Assembly (NCBI GenBank): GCA_949959185.1
Contig: CATLIX010000005.1
Location: 1 to 64,000 of the forward strand
Reading direction: 5' to 3'
Origin: an uncultured Eubacterium sp.
GTDB taxonomy: Bacteria; Bacillota; Clostridia; Lachnospirales; Lachnospiraceae
Length of the DNA: 64,000 nt
Below, one piece after another: positions 1 through 8,316 of this stretch. A model generated the notes under the pieces. That model was not told the DNA's origin. It ran no database searches and worked only from the letters and a program-made list of their open reading frames with translations. Every line of letters starts with the position of its first letter. Positions within the stretch are counted from its first letter, which is position 1. Both the position numbers and the translations under genes were made by a program.

Positions 1-2
1 GT

Positions 3-89
3 TGTATAATAAGTCTGTCGTACAGGATCACTTTCTTTCGTATTTTTTTGTTTGCAAACTTATTATACATCAGAAAGCCCTGTATGACA
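3..89. repeat. Interleaved inverted repeats at left edge
   Basis: TGTATAATAAG (3-13) is the exact inverse of CTTATTATACA (59-69), and TGTCGTACAGG (16-26) is the inverse of CCTGTATGACA (79-89) with one mismatch. The two pairs interleave. They lie just beyond the point (about 115) where the adjacent beta-helix gene stops looking like its own repeat, so they may belong to the end of an inserted element that continues outside the window. They could also be overlapping promoters, since TATAAT occurs on both strands. Confidence 0.4.
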
Positions 90-93
90 TTTT

Positions 94-2055
94 TTATGGA
101 AAAGTTGTAAAGTGGTGTATATTAATATACGACCAAAAATTCAGGATACATCCACCTTGAGTAACACTTTTGTTTTCAAAAAACTCTCCCCCATATATAT
201 TCACTCTCGAAATATTAGAAAAAACACATCCACCTCCCGGCATTGCCCTCGAAGGTGCTTCAAGCGTTGTAGCATTATCTCGATAAGTCCCACTGTAAAT
301 ATTCAATATGCCACATTCTAAATGAATTGCCCCGCCTGAATAAACAGACCTGCAATCCTCAATCACTGTATCCCACAGATTGATTACGGTTTTATTTCTG
401 TTAACATCAATCATCCCAATCGGTGGATTATTATCTTGCCCTCGACAGAAAATTCCTCCTCCCTTGTTGGCTGAACAGTTTCTTATAGTTGTTTCCCGTA
501 TATCGACTGTACTATATGATGCGGGTTGATCATATATATAAATTCCTCCTCCGTTACAGTTGGACGTATTAGGATTATTATTGGAGCAATTTTCTATCGT
601 TGTCCTGCTTATCTCTACCTCAGCGTTAGCTGTAGAAATTCCACACTCACAATCTGTTATCACTGCTCCATTTATCTCTACGTTTCCCTGTCCTGCTGAA
701 AGACCCACAGCACAATTTTTTATTACTGCCTTTTTTACCGTTAAATCTCCGGTCAGCCATACTCCAGCCCTGAAATTCTGAATTATACTTCCATCATCCA
801 GAGTGACTGTACCGCCATTCAATACACCGTTTACCGCACTAACAGGGATACCCGATGCATTATTCAACGTAATGTTTCGTATTGTCAAATTGGAGGATTG
901 ATTTGTTGTATAAAACAAATTTTTGCTTTGACTTGTCCAATTTAATACTATTATAGTCCCGCCGCCTTCTACCACAACATTCCCACTGATTTCCACAATA
1001 CCTGTTACCGTTAAAGTAATCCCCTCATTTACTGTAACCGTGCCATCACTTAATGTCCCCTTTGTCCATGTGGTGTCTTCACTGATTACACCGCAGGAAG
1101 GAGCAACAGGCTCAGGTTCTTCCCCTTCTGCCAGAGCCGCTGTTCTGGCTTCCTTCAATCTCTCCCACTCCTCTGTTGCCTCATCTTCCGATTCCTTCCC
1201 CGTCCGATTCTCCTCTGCACTTTCACCTTCCGATGAATCAGAAGTTGCCGGGACTTCGGCTTTTCCCACTGTCACCTGAACCTCCGGCAGCCCCACGCCT
1301 TCCGCCAGCACATACCCTTCCGGCAATACAGGCGCAAACACGTAAACCCCTTCCGTTTCGCTGTCATACGCAGGGGTTCCTGTCCAGGTAACATGTTCTA
1401 TTACAACAGTTTTTTCTGAATTTGAGTTTGAGTTTGAATCTATATCTGTCTCCGGTATTGTCTCCGGATTCCCTTCCGGCACTTCCCCTGTACCTGGCTC
1501 TGTGTCAGGAGCCGGAGATTCCGGCTGTTCTTCCGGCCCGTTTTCTGCCGGAGTTTCCGGTTCTTCAGCTTCATTTTCTGCCGGAAATTCTGCTTCACTA
1601 TTCTCATTGCCTGAAGAAGAATCTCGCATTTCTTCCGGAGGAACTGTCTCATCCATATCTTCCGGAACTTCCAGTGTTTCTTCCGGCCGACTTCCACTTT
1701 CCGGATCTGTCCCTTTCACATCCGGACTTTCCTCTGGCTGAACCGGAGTTTCCGGATTTACGTTGCTGTCCTGTCCCGCCGGAACACACACTGCTTCCAG
1801 GGTCTTCGGCAGGTTCAAATCCTCCAGGGGCGTTCCCGGTTCCACGGTCTGATATTTTACTTCATCCGGCAATTCGGAAAAGGACAGAATTTTCCTCTGA
1901 GGTTCTTCCGCCTGCACTTCGGAACCATACCCTTCCATGGGCAGAGACGCCAGCAGCAGACAGGCACAGAGCAGAACTGACAGCAGTTTCTGCAGGATGG
2001 GATGCCTTTTCTGAGATAATAATCTTTCCGAAAAATTCTCTTTGGCTGTTTTCAT
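94..2055 (-). CDS. Surface beta-helix protein, 3'-truncated
   Basis: Predicted secreted surface protein of 653 residues. A basic N-terminus and a hydrophobic stretch (LLSVLLCACLLLASL) form a signal peptide. A Glu/Pro/Ser/Thr-rich spacer follows (about 90-220), then parallel beta-helix repeats of the type NxTIRNCxxNxGGGI (about 340-640). A GTG at 2067 overlaps the ribosome-binding site AAGGAG (2067-2072), so ATG 2055 is the better start. The last beta-helix coil ends in an unrelated tail (HHFTTFP) straight before a TAA, and no LPXTG or other wall anchor is present. This suggests that the 3' part was lost by insertion or rearrangement near 115. The exact function, adhesion or otherwise, is unknown. 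Confidence 0.7.
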   Translation of the reverse strand: MKTAKENFSERLLSQKRHPILQKLLSVLLCACLLLASLPMEGYGSEVQAEEPQRKILSFSELPDEVKYQTVEPGTPLEDLNLPKTLEAVCVPAGQDSNVNPETPVQPEESPDVKGTDPESGSRPEETLEVPEDMDETVPPEEMRDSSSGNENSEAEFPAENEAEEPETPAENGPEEQPESPAPDTEPGTGEVPEGNPETIPETDIDSNSNSNSEKTVVIEHVTWTGTPAYDSETEGVYVFAPVLPEGYVLAEGVGLPEVQVTVGKAEVPATSDSSEGESAEENRTGKESEDEATEEWERLKEARTAALAEGEEPEPVAPSCGVISEDTTWTKGTLSDGTVTVNEGITLTVTGIVEISGNVVVEGGGTIIVLNWTSQSKNLFYTTNQSSNLTIRNITLNNASGIPVSAVNGVLNGGTVTLDDGSIIQNFRAGVWLTGDLTVKKAVIKNCAVGLSAGQGNVEINGAVITDCECGISTANAEVEISRTTIENCSNNNPNTSNCNGGGIYIYDQPASYSTVDIRETTIRNCSANKGGGIFCRGQDNNPPIGMIDVNRNKTVINLWDTVIEDCRSVYSGGAIHLECGILNIYSGTYRDNATTLEAPSRAMPGGGCVFSNISRVNIYGGEFFENKSVTQGGCILNFWSYINIHHFTTFP

Positions 2056-2240
2056 TTCATAACACACTCCTTGTTTTAAACATCACATTCCCTTGTGATG
2101 CGGGCACAGTGATTCCGTATTTTACCGTTGGATAAAAATATTAACTTAATTATAGCGAACCGGAATGAAAATTTCCACAATATTATGAGAATTATTTCTG
2201 TTTTATTGGCTGTTTTGCTGCATCCTTTTCCTTCAAAAAA

Positions 2241-2265
2241 CCGGAAACCTGTTTCAGGCTTCCGG
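2241..2265 (-). terminator. Rho-independent terminator after Rpn gene
   Basis: An 11-bp stem (CCGGAAGCCTG / CAGGTTTCCGG with one G-T pair) and a 3-nt loop are followed on the minus strand by TTTTTT. It lies about 105 nt after the stop of the Rpn-type gene and upstream of the beta-helix gene, separating the two. Confidence 0.8.
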
Positions 2266-2368
2266 CTTTCTGTTTTACTTATATTATTCGTGTCCATAAC
2301 GTACCCGAATGCATAACATCTCGTAGTATTATTTCAGGCAGAACATGGAAATTCGCTGCCTGTTATGT

Positions 2369-3340
2369 TTACAAATACATTCTGGCTGTTTCTTCTGGCA
2401 AATGAAACTTTTCCTGGATTTTATTCAAAATTATACTGTCTGCAATTTGTAAATCCTTTAATGCTGATACCATCGCTTTTATTCCTTCCTGCCTTCCCTC
2501 CTGCCTTCCTTCCTGCCTTCCCTTTTCAATACCTTTCTCCTCCACTCCCTTACTTAAATTGCACATAAGCGACACCTCACTTTCCAATGTCTGAGTCATT
2601 CTGATATGAAAATCTTTCTCCAATATCCGGCACTTATCCTCTGAATCTGTCTCTGTGGACAAAAGCACATGCAACAATTTTAATAAATCTGTACCTGAAT
2701 CTTCCTCTTTCCCAAGGCAGATCATAACAACCGCCATCAAATCATAATCCGCTTTGCATTCCTTTACGCTGCCCACCAGGTTCTCTTCCGCAATATAATA
2801 ACGGGTAATACTGTTCTCTCGGTTTTTGGGCGGATTCATGCAAATCCATATGCTGTATACCTTTTTGATATTCTCATAGTGAGAATTTGTAAATTCTGTT
2901 CCGTATTGCGCGGAAACCATCCGGCTGCAATAATAGACTCCCCTCTTTATCAGCGGATACCCCGGATAGAAGTCATTTTGCGCTTCAAGATTCATAATCA
3001 GACGAATTAATTCCCCGGATACAGGGGCTGTTGCAAAAAACCGGATATCATAGGTAACGGTTCCTTCTGTCAGAGAAGTATCTTCATTTCCAGCTCCATG
3101 TATCATAGAAACATGATTGGATTCATCCGGGGCAACTGCCACTTCTCCTACCTGTGGTGTATCTTCAATATATTTCTCTGCAATCTCATTCACATCACAA
3201 TCACGATATTCTTCCAGGCAGTTCTTCATAATCCATGCTAAAATAATTTTTTCCGAAAGCAGCCGCTTACAGGCCGCATCATAACCGGCTTTCTCATCAG
3301 ACACACGGATATTCTTCGCTATGGTAGTGTCCATATTCAT
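2369..3340 (-). CDS. Rpn-family PD-(D/E)XK nuclease
   Basis: A 323-residue protein of the Rpn/PDDEXK_2 family (recombination-promoting nuclease, often annotated as putative transposase), which are DNA endonucleases of the restriction fold. The core is visible as YDIRFFA (about residue 97) followed by LIMNLEAQND (E-x-Q), which matches the D...ExQ active-site pattern. An Asp/Glu-rich half follows and the C-terminus carries GRQEG repeats, encoded by a CCTTCCTGC-type DNA repeat near 2490-2525, as is common in this family. ATG 3340 has AGGAGG about 8 nt upstream. The gene stands alone between terminators. Such genes occur in many copies in clostridial genomes; the biological role is not settled. 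Confidence 0.8.
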   Translation of the reverse strand: MNMDTTIAKNIRVSDEKAGYDAACKRLLSEKIILAWIMKNCLEEYRDCDVNEIAEKYIEDTPQVGEVAVAPDESNHVSMIHGAGNEDTSLTEGTVTYDIRFFATAPVSGELIRLIMNLEAQNDFYPGYPLIKRGVYYCSRMVSAQYGTEFTNSHYENIKKVYSIWICMNPPKNRENSITRYYIAEENLVGSVKECKADYDLMAVVMICLGKEEDSGTDLLKLLHVLLSTETDSEDKCRILEKDFHIRMTQTLESEVSLMCNLSKGVEEKGIEKGRQEGRQEGRQEGIKAMVSALKDLQIADSIILNKIQEKFHLPEETARMYL

Positions 3341-3403
3341 GACTTCACCCCTCCTGCTTATATTTTATCATAATCTTTTCTGGCAGACTACCCATATTTT
3401 CTT

Positions 3404-3443
3404 TAAAACCCCATAGGTAGGCCATACGCCTCCCACGGGGTTC
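3404..3443 (-). terminator. Terminator of the arginine operon
   Basis: AACCCCGTGGGAGGC (minus strand) pairs with GCCTACCTATGGGGTT, a stem of about 15 bp with small mismatches and a GTAT loop, followed by TTTAAAG. It lies 55 nt after the argD stop codon and is the natural end of the argC-to-argD transcript. Confidence 0.8.
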
Positions 3444-3498
3444 AAAATACAATTTTTATTCTCTCCATTTACCTGAGTTTCCATCATCAGACACACTT

Positions 3499-4704
3499 TT
3501 ACTTTCCGTATGGCTCAAAGATTTTTCTCAGAATTTCTGTCATCTCATCCACATGCACTTTTTCAATCACAAGGGGCGGCACAAACCGCAGCACATTATT
3601 TCCTGCGGTAATCAGAATCAGACCCTGCTCCGGAGCTTTTTTGCTGATTTCTCCTGCCGGCACTTCCGGCTCTAACTCCAGCCCCTGCATCAGGCCCAGA
3701 CCCCGCCTTGCCTTTACAAAACCGTAATCCTGTTTCAGCTGTTCCAGCTGTTCTTCCAGATAGACGGAAATCTCCTGCACATGGCCGGTAATGTTCTGTT
3801 CTTTAAAAATATCCAGCACCTTGCTGACTGCCGCGCCCACAAAGGGATTGCCCCCATAGGTGGTACCATGGTCTCCCGGTTTCAGGGAAGACCGGGCCAC
3901 TTTTTCTGTCATCAGAAAGGCTCCCACCGGAACGCCGCAGCCCAGCGCCTTGGCGCAGGTCATGATATCCGGCTTTACGCCATACGTCTGCCAGGCAAAC
4001 ATCTGGCCGCTTCTTCCCATACCGCACTGGATTTCATCCAGAATCAGCAGAATATCATGGATTTCACAGAGCTGCTTAACCCCCGTCAGAAACTCCTGCT
4101 CAGCAGGATAAATACCGCCTTCTCCCTGTACTGTTTCCATAATAATGGCGCAGGTTTTCTCACTGATAAGAGCTTCCAGGCTGTCCAGATTATTATATTC
4201 CGCAAATTTTACAATGCCGGGCAGCGGTTCAAAAGGTTCCCGGTAATGGGCATTTCCCGTTACGGACAATGCCCCAAGGCTTCTTCCGTGAAAAGAATGT
4301 TCCATGGCAATAATTTCATGGTCCGTAGTCCCGTCTTTTTCGTAAGCATATTTTTTGGCCGCCTTAATGGCCCCTTCGATTGCCTCAGTTCCGCTGTTGG
4401 TAAAAAATACCCGCTCCATGCCGGAAACCTCGCAGAGTTTTTTTGCTGCTTCTATGGTGGGCTGATTATAATACAGATTTGAGGTGTGAAGCAGCCGGTC
4501 AATCTGCATTTTCAGAGCGTCATTGTACTCTTTGTTCCCATATCCCAGGGCCTGCACTGCAATTCCTGCCGCAAAATCCAGATACTTTTTTCCTTCCGTA
4601 TCATAGAGGTAAACGCCTTCTCCCCGTTCCAGTATAATCTGATAGCGGTTATAAGTATGTAAAATTGCATGCTCCGCCTGGTCTATCCATGCATTTGCTT
4701 CCAT
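3499..4704 (-). CDS. argD: Acetylornithine aminotransferase ArgD
   Basis: PLP-dependent class III aminotransferase converting N-acetylglutamate 5-semialdehyde plus glutamate to N-acetylornithine (arginine pathway, cytoplasm). Visible are the PLP-phosphate loop [12 protein letters not shown], the Asp pair site [14 protein letters not shown] and the Schiff-base lysine in [15 protein letters not shown] 4704 is preferred because AAGGAG lies 6 nt upstream; this gives 401 residues, the normal length, and drops a 12-residue extension reading from 4740. It is the last gene of the arg operon. Ornithine aminotransferase or GABA aminotransferase are excluded mainly by the arg context. Confidence 0.95.
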   Translation of the reverse strand: MEANAWIDQAEHAILHTYNRYQIILERGEGVYLYDTEGKKYLDFAAGIAVQALGYGNKEYNDALKMQIDRLLHTSNLYYNQPTIEAAKKLCEVSGMERVFFTNSGTEAIEGAIKAAKKYAYEKDGTTDHEIIAMEHSFHGRSLGALSVTGNAHYREPFEPLPGIVKFAEYNNLDSLEALISEKTCAIIMETVQGEGGIYPAEQEFLTGVKQLCEIHDILLILDEIQCGMGRSGQMFAWQTYGVKPDIMTCAKALGCGVPVGAFLMTEKVARSSLKPGDHGTTYGGNPFVGAAVSKVLDIFKEQNITGHVQEISVYLEEQLEQLKQDYGFVKARRGLGLMQGLELEPEVPAGEISKKAPEQGLILITAGNNVLRFVPPLVIEKVHVDEMTEILRKIFEPYGK

Positions 4705-4729
4705 TGTTTTCTCCTTTTCCATATACTCT

Positions 4730-4776
4730 GGTAATTGCAAAACAAGCCAGTTATCAAAATTTCATGTACAATTACC
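4730..4776. repeat. Short palindromic dispersed element, copy 1
   Basis: GGTAATTG (4730-4737) is the exact inverse of CAATTACC (4769-4776). About 34 of the 47 bases match, without gaps, the left end of a longer element at 52202-52248, including AATTTCATG at the same offset of 28 nt. It fills most of the argB-argD gap but ends upstream of the argD ribosome-binding site. Confidence 0.5.
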
Positions 4777-4789
4777 AACGTTTTATAAA

Positions 4790-5692
4790 TTACTTTTTAC
4801 TGTAAAACCGTTCTTCACTGTCTCCCAGAATAGCTGTTCCAATTCCCCGGTTGGTAAAAATTTCCAACAGCAGGCAATGAGGAATCCGGCCGTCCAGAAT
4901 ATGCACTCTCGACACTCCGTTTTCAATGGCGTCAATACAGTTATTCAGCTTGGGCAGCATTCCTCCGCCAATATACCCGTCTCCAATCAGCTCCTGGGCC
5001 TCGGAAACAGACAGTTCGGAAATCAGAGTGGATTTGTCTTCGGGGTCTTTGTATACTCCTTCAATATCCGTTAAAAATGCCAGTTTTTCCGCATTTACTG
5101 CTCTTGCAATAGCGCAGGCCGCGTCGTCCGCATTGATATTGTAGGTGTCAAATGCATCTCCCAGGCCGATGGGGCACACAATGGGAAGGAAGTCCTTTTC
5201 CAGCAAATCAAACAGTACTTTGGGATTTACCTCTTTCACGTCTCCCACAAAGCCGATATCCTGCCCCTGGGAATACTTTTTATCCACCTTCAGAAGCCCG
5301 CCGTCTTTACCGCTGATGCCAATGGCGTTGACACCCAGCTCCTGCACCATCTGCACCAGTGACTTATTGACCTTTCCCAGCACCATTTCCGCAATTTCCA
5401 TAGTGGCCGCATCGGTTTTCCGCAGACCGTTTACAAATTCCGGCTCCATACCGGATTTTTCCACCCACTTGCTGATTTCCTTTCCGCCTCCATGGACAAT
5501 AATAGGTTTAAATCCCACCAGCTTCAATAAGGTCACATCCTGGATTACGCTCTTTTTCAATTCCTCATCTACCATGGCGCTGCCGCCATATTTTACCACA
5601 ATAATTTTGCGGTTAAACCGCTGGATATATGGCAGAGCTTCAATCAATACTTCTGCCTTCTGCAGGATTTCCTGCATATTTTTATCTTCCAT
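4790..5692 (-). CDS. argB: Acetylglutamate kinase ArgB
   Basis: Phosphorylates N-acetylglutamate, the second step of the acetylated arginine pathway. The amino-acid-kinase fold is clear: KYGGSAM near the N-terminus, the substrate loop [22 protein letters not shown], and the nucleotide-site region [12 protein letters not shown] with GGMLPKL. An extra N-terminal helix of about 25 residues precedes the first strand; in known kinases this helix marks the hexameric, arginine-inhibited type, so feedback control by arginine is inferred. Length of 300 residues is normal. AGAGGAAAAG lies ahead of ATG 5692. It lies between the unknown membrane protein and argD. Confidence 0.96.
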   Translation of the reverse strand: MEDKNMQEILQKAEVLIEALPYIQRFNRKIIVVKYGGSAMVDEELKKSVIQDVTLLKLVGFKPIIVHGGGKEISKWVEKSGMEPEFVNGLRKTDAATMEIAEMVLGKVNKSLVQMVQELGVNAIGISGKDGGLLKVDKKYSQGQDIGFVGDVKEVNPKVLFDLLEKDFLPIVCPIGLGDAFDTYNINADDAACAIARAVNAEKLAFLTDIEGVYKDPEDKSTLISELSVSEAQELIGDGYIGGGMLPKLNNCIDAIENGVSRVHILDGRIPHCLLLEIFTNRGIGTAILGDSEERFYSKK

Positions 5693-5727
5693 AATCTTTT
5701 CCTCTTTTCCTTTTCATGCTAAAAAAA

Positions 5728-6465
5728 TTACCGGACTGTTCCCGTCTGTTCCGCTGCTTTCTCATAACACTGGCGGACGTCCTCTGCCAGGCTTTTCCAG
5801 GAATCATACTCCAGTTCCTCCATCAGACTGCCCCAATCCTCTTTCGCCTCCAGAGGCACATGCCGGCGGCCCAGTTCCCGGCCCAGCCAGCGGGCGTAAT
5901 CGTATACATCTTCCGGAAATTTCTGTTCAAACCCATGGCTGAAATATTCCACACACCATAAAATTCCACCATTAAAAGAATATTTTCTGCCATTTTTCAT
6001 ATGAAATTCAAATATCAGACTACCCTGAAAATCTGCCTTCAATATCAGACCTTCCACATCCTGCCAGGCATATTCTTTTTTGTAGAAGAAACAGCGATAT
6101 TCCACTCCCTCCAGGGTAAAACGCTGAAACCAGCACATGCTCCCAATGATTCCTGTTATGGTAAGGACAACTGCCAGAATCCCTGCCAGCCACTTCTTTT
6201 TCCCGGTAAATCCGGCTTTCAGGCCATCGCCCCTGTCATCCTCAAAATAACCTTTCAGGCCATCCCGGCTGAACAGCCAGAGAAGCGCTGCAAACAGAAC
6301 CAGCGCCCACAGGATGGGAAGCCCTGTACCGGTAATCAGGTAAATACTGTCCGTACCGTAATACTGCTGATATCCCGTCTCAATCAGCGGCAGTATAACA
6401 AAAAAGATAACCAGAATACCTGCTGCCGCCGCCAGTGTACGAAATATCCCTCTTATTACTTTCAT
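5728..6465 (-). CDS. Unknown membrane protein inside arg operon
   Basis: A 245-residue protein that I do not recognise. ATG 6465 is chosen because AAGGAC lies about 6 nt upstream; an upstream reading from 6504 would run through repeat DNA. Three hydrophobic helices are seen: about 10-32, 45-62 (LPILWALVLFAALLWLF) and 90-110 (WLAGILAVVLTITGIIGS). The remaining 130 residues look like a soluble domain with WQDVEGLILKADFQGSLIFEFHMKNGRKYSF, reminiscent of a PH-like beta barrel, which is only a guess. It sits between argJ and argB in the same direction, so it is co-transcribed with arginine genes, but no pathway role can be read from it. Confidence 0.7.
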   Translation of the reverse strand: MKVIRGIFRTLAAAAGILVIFFVILPLIETGYQQYYGTDSIYLITGTGLPILWALVLFAALLWLFSRDGLKGYFEDDRGDGLKAGFTGKKKWLAGILAVVLTITGIIGSMCWFQRFTLEGVEYRCFFYKKEYAWQDVEGLILKADFQGSLIFEFHMKNGRKYSFNGGILWCVEYFSHGFEQKFPEDVYDYARWLGRELGRRHVPLEAKEDWGSLMEELEYDSWKSLAEDVRQCYEKAAEQTGTVR

Positions 6466-6498
6466 ATTCCGTCCTTTCTCCTTGCCGGGGATGATACT

Positions 6499-6597
6499 CT
6501 GCACTGGTTTTCACATATTTTTCTGTCAGGAGCGGCAGTCTGCACTGATTTTCACATATTTTCTGTCAGGAGCGGTAATCCGCATTGATTTTCACAT
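6499..6597. repeat. Tandem 40-bp repeat at the argJ 3' end
   Basis: Three copies with a 40-bp period end at 6597, 6557 and 6517. The copy ending at 6597 is the true argJ C-terminal coding end (YVKINADYRS and stop); the next copy matches it in about 34 of 38 positions, and the last is partial and more diverged. All share TTTTCACATA, and the first two also share TCTGTCAGGAGCGG. Confidence 0.85.
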
Positions 6598-7789
6598 AAT
6601 CGTAAGTCAGATCGCAGCCCCAGGCGCAGGCTTCTGCTTCTCCCATCTTCATATCAACCAGAACGGTTACTTCTTCCTCAGACAGAATTTTTGTAGCTTC
6701 TTCCTCACTGTAATCCGCCGCCACGCCATTTTGGTAAATCCGGATTCTGCCGGATTTGCTCTCAAAAAACAGTTCTATGGCTTCCGGATCAAATTTTACC
6801 CCGGAGTATCCCAGGGCGCACAGGATTCTGCCCCAGTTGGCGTCATGGCCATAGATAGCTGCTTTGGTCAGAGAAGAACAGATCACAGATTTTGCCAGGG
6901 TCTTCGCATGTTCCTTCGTATCTGCATGGATGACTCTGGTTTCAAACAGAGCGGTTGCCCCCTCTCCGTCCCCTGCCATTTTTTTAGCCAGGGTGGTATT
7001 GACATAATGCAACGCCTCGGTAAATTTCCGGTAATTTTCATCTTTTTCAGTAATTTCAGGATTTCCTGCCATACCGTTGGCAAGGAGCAGCACTGTATCG
7101 TTGGTGGATGTATCTCCGTCCACGGAAACCATGTTATAGGTATCCTGCACATCTTCTTTCAGGGCTTCCTGCAGCAGTTCCCCTGAAATGGCCAAATCCG
7201 TGGTCACAAAGCTCAGCATGGTGCACATATTGGGATGAATCATGCCGGAGCCTTTGCACATGCCGCCTATGGTTACGGTTTTCCCCTCCACCTGGAAGGT
7301 GACCGCCGCTTCTTTTGATTTCGTATCGGTAGTCATAATGGCACACGCCGCCTGACGGCCCTTTTCCGGAGAATGTTCCAGTTCCGGTGTCATTGCTTTT
7401 ACTCCGGCTGAGAGTTTATCCATGGGAAGCTGCATACCAATCACTCCGGTGGAAGCTACCAGCACCTGTCCGGAAGGTATCTGCAACGCCTGTTCCAAGG
7501 CTTCTGCTGTTTTCCGGCAGCATTCCATGCCTTCCACCCCGGTACATGCATTGGCAATTCCCGCGTTGACTACTACCGCTCTCACAGGTCTGCCTTCTTC
7601 CACAACGTTTCTGTCCCATTTTACCGGCGCCGCCTGCACCACATTTGTGGTAAAGGTTCCCGCTGCCACCGCGTCGGTTTCACTGACAATCATGGCCATA
7701 TCCATTCTGTCCTGATACCTGATTCCGGCCGCTGTGGCTGCCGCCTGAAATCCCTTTGCTGCGGTTACCCCGCCTGTGATTATTTCCAT
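6566..7789 (-). CDS. argJ: Glutamate N-acetyltransferase ArgJ
   Basis: Ornithine acetyltransferase that moves the acetyl group from N-acetylornithine to glutamate, closing the acetyl cycle; many members also use acetyl-CoA. The family motif KGSGMIHPN is followed by M-C-T-M-L-S-F, so self-cleavage would occur between Cys and the nucleophilic Thr instead of the more usual Ala-Thr. GDTSTNDT is also present. ATG 7789 has GGAGG 7 nt upstream and gives 407 residues, the usual size. The stop codon lies in the first unit of a 40-bp tandem repeat. Since no argA of classical type is seen here, a bifunctional ArgJ is plausible but not proven. Confidence 0.95.
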   Translation of the reverse strand: MEIITGGVTAAKGFQAAATAAGIRYQDRMDMAMIVSETDAVAAGTFTTNVVQAAPVKWDRNVVEEGRPVRAVVVNAGIANACTGVEGMECCRKTAEALEQALQIPSGQVLVASTGVIGMQLPMDKLSAGVKAMTPELEHSPEKGRQAACAIMTTDTKSKEAAVTFQVEGKTVTIGGMCKGSGMIHPNMCTMLSFVTTDLAISGELLQEALKEDVQDTYNMVSVDGDTSTNDTVLLLANGMAGNPEITEKDENYRKFTEALHYVNTTLAKKMAGDGEGATALFETRVIHADTKEHAKTLAKSVICSSLTKAAIYGHDANWGRILCALGYSGVKFDPEAIELFFESKSGRIRIYQNGVAADYSEEEATKILSEEEVTVLVDMKMGEAEACAWGCDLTYDYVKINADYRS

Positions 7790-7839
7790 AGTTTTTCCTC
7801 CCTGCCCTGAATATTCCGGCAAGCTGCCGTTCAGGATTC

Positions 7840-8304
7840 TTATTGAAATATGGTAATATTTTCGTCATTCAGTACAAAATCATAATAGTTCAAATCCTCC
7901 CGGAAAGTCCAGCCCACACGTTTCCAGAAGGAATTTCCCACTTCATTTTTCTTAAATGCAATCAGACATACCTTATTAATCTGTTCTTCCTGCAATGCTT
8001 TCATGGCCTGTACCGCCATGGATGTTCCAATGCCCTGCTTCCGGCAGTCTTCCCGGACGCATACATGATAGAAGCATCCCCTCCTGCCGTCGTGGCCGCA
8101 GAGAATCGCTCCCACAATTTCTCCCCCTGTCTCCGCCACCATACTGGTGGAAGGATTACGGCGGATAAACCGCGTCACCCCTTCTTCGGAATCATCCATG
8201 CTGCGGATTCCGAATCCCCGGATGGTCTTCCATAATTTATATACCTTTTGGTAATCTTCTTCTGTCATGGGCCGAATAATAATTTCCTGATTATTTCTTT
8301 CCAT
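7840..8304 (-). CDS. GNAT acetyltransferase in arg operon
   Basis: A 154-residue GCN5-related N-acetyltransferase. The acetyl-CoA pyrophosphate loop is CRKQGIGTS (R/Q-x-x-G-x-G pattern, about residue 94), and the C-terminal NSFWKRVGW matches the usual A/S-x-x-FYxKxGF strand. It resembles YpeA-type proteins. It lies 12 nt after argC and 50 nt before argJ, so it is made together with arginine enzymes. Short GNAT proteins can act as N-acetylglutamate synthase in other bacteria, which makes that role a reasonable guess here; acetylation of another substrate is equally possible. Confidence 0.85.
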   Translation of the reverse strand: MERNNQEIIIRPMTEEDYQKVYKLWKTIRGFGIRSMDDSEEGVTRFIRRNPSTSMVAETGGEIVGAILCGHDGRRGCFYHVCVREDCRKQGIGTSMAVQAMKALQEEQINKVCLIAFKKNEVGNSFWKRVGWTFREDLNYYDFVLNDENITIFQ

Positions 8305-8316
8305 TCTGCATCTTCC

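Noticed and set aside
1422..2135. Long plus-strand frame opposite the beta-helix gene
   Set aside because: Leu/Pro-rich translation of the antisense of a Glu/Pro/Ser repeat region, no ribosome-binding site, no family features.
2369..3340. Active transposase
   Set aside because: The Rpn-type core is a PD-(D/E)XK nuclease; no inverted ends or target duplication are visible around the gene.
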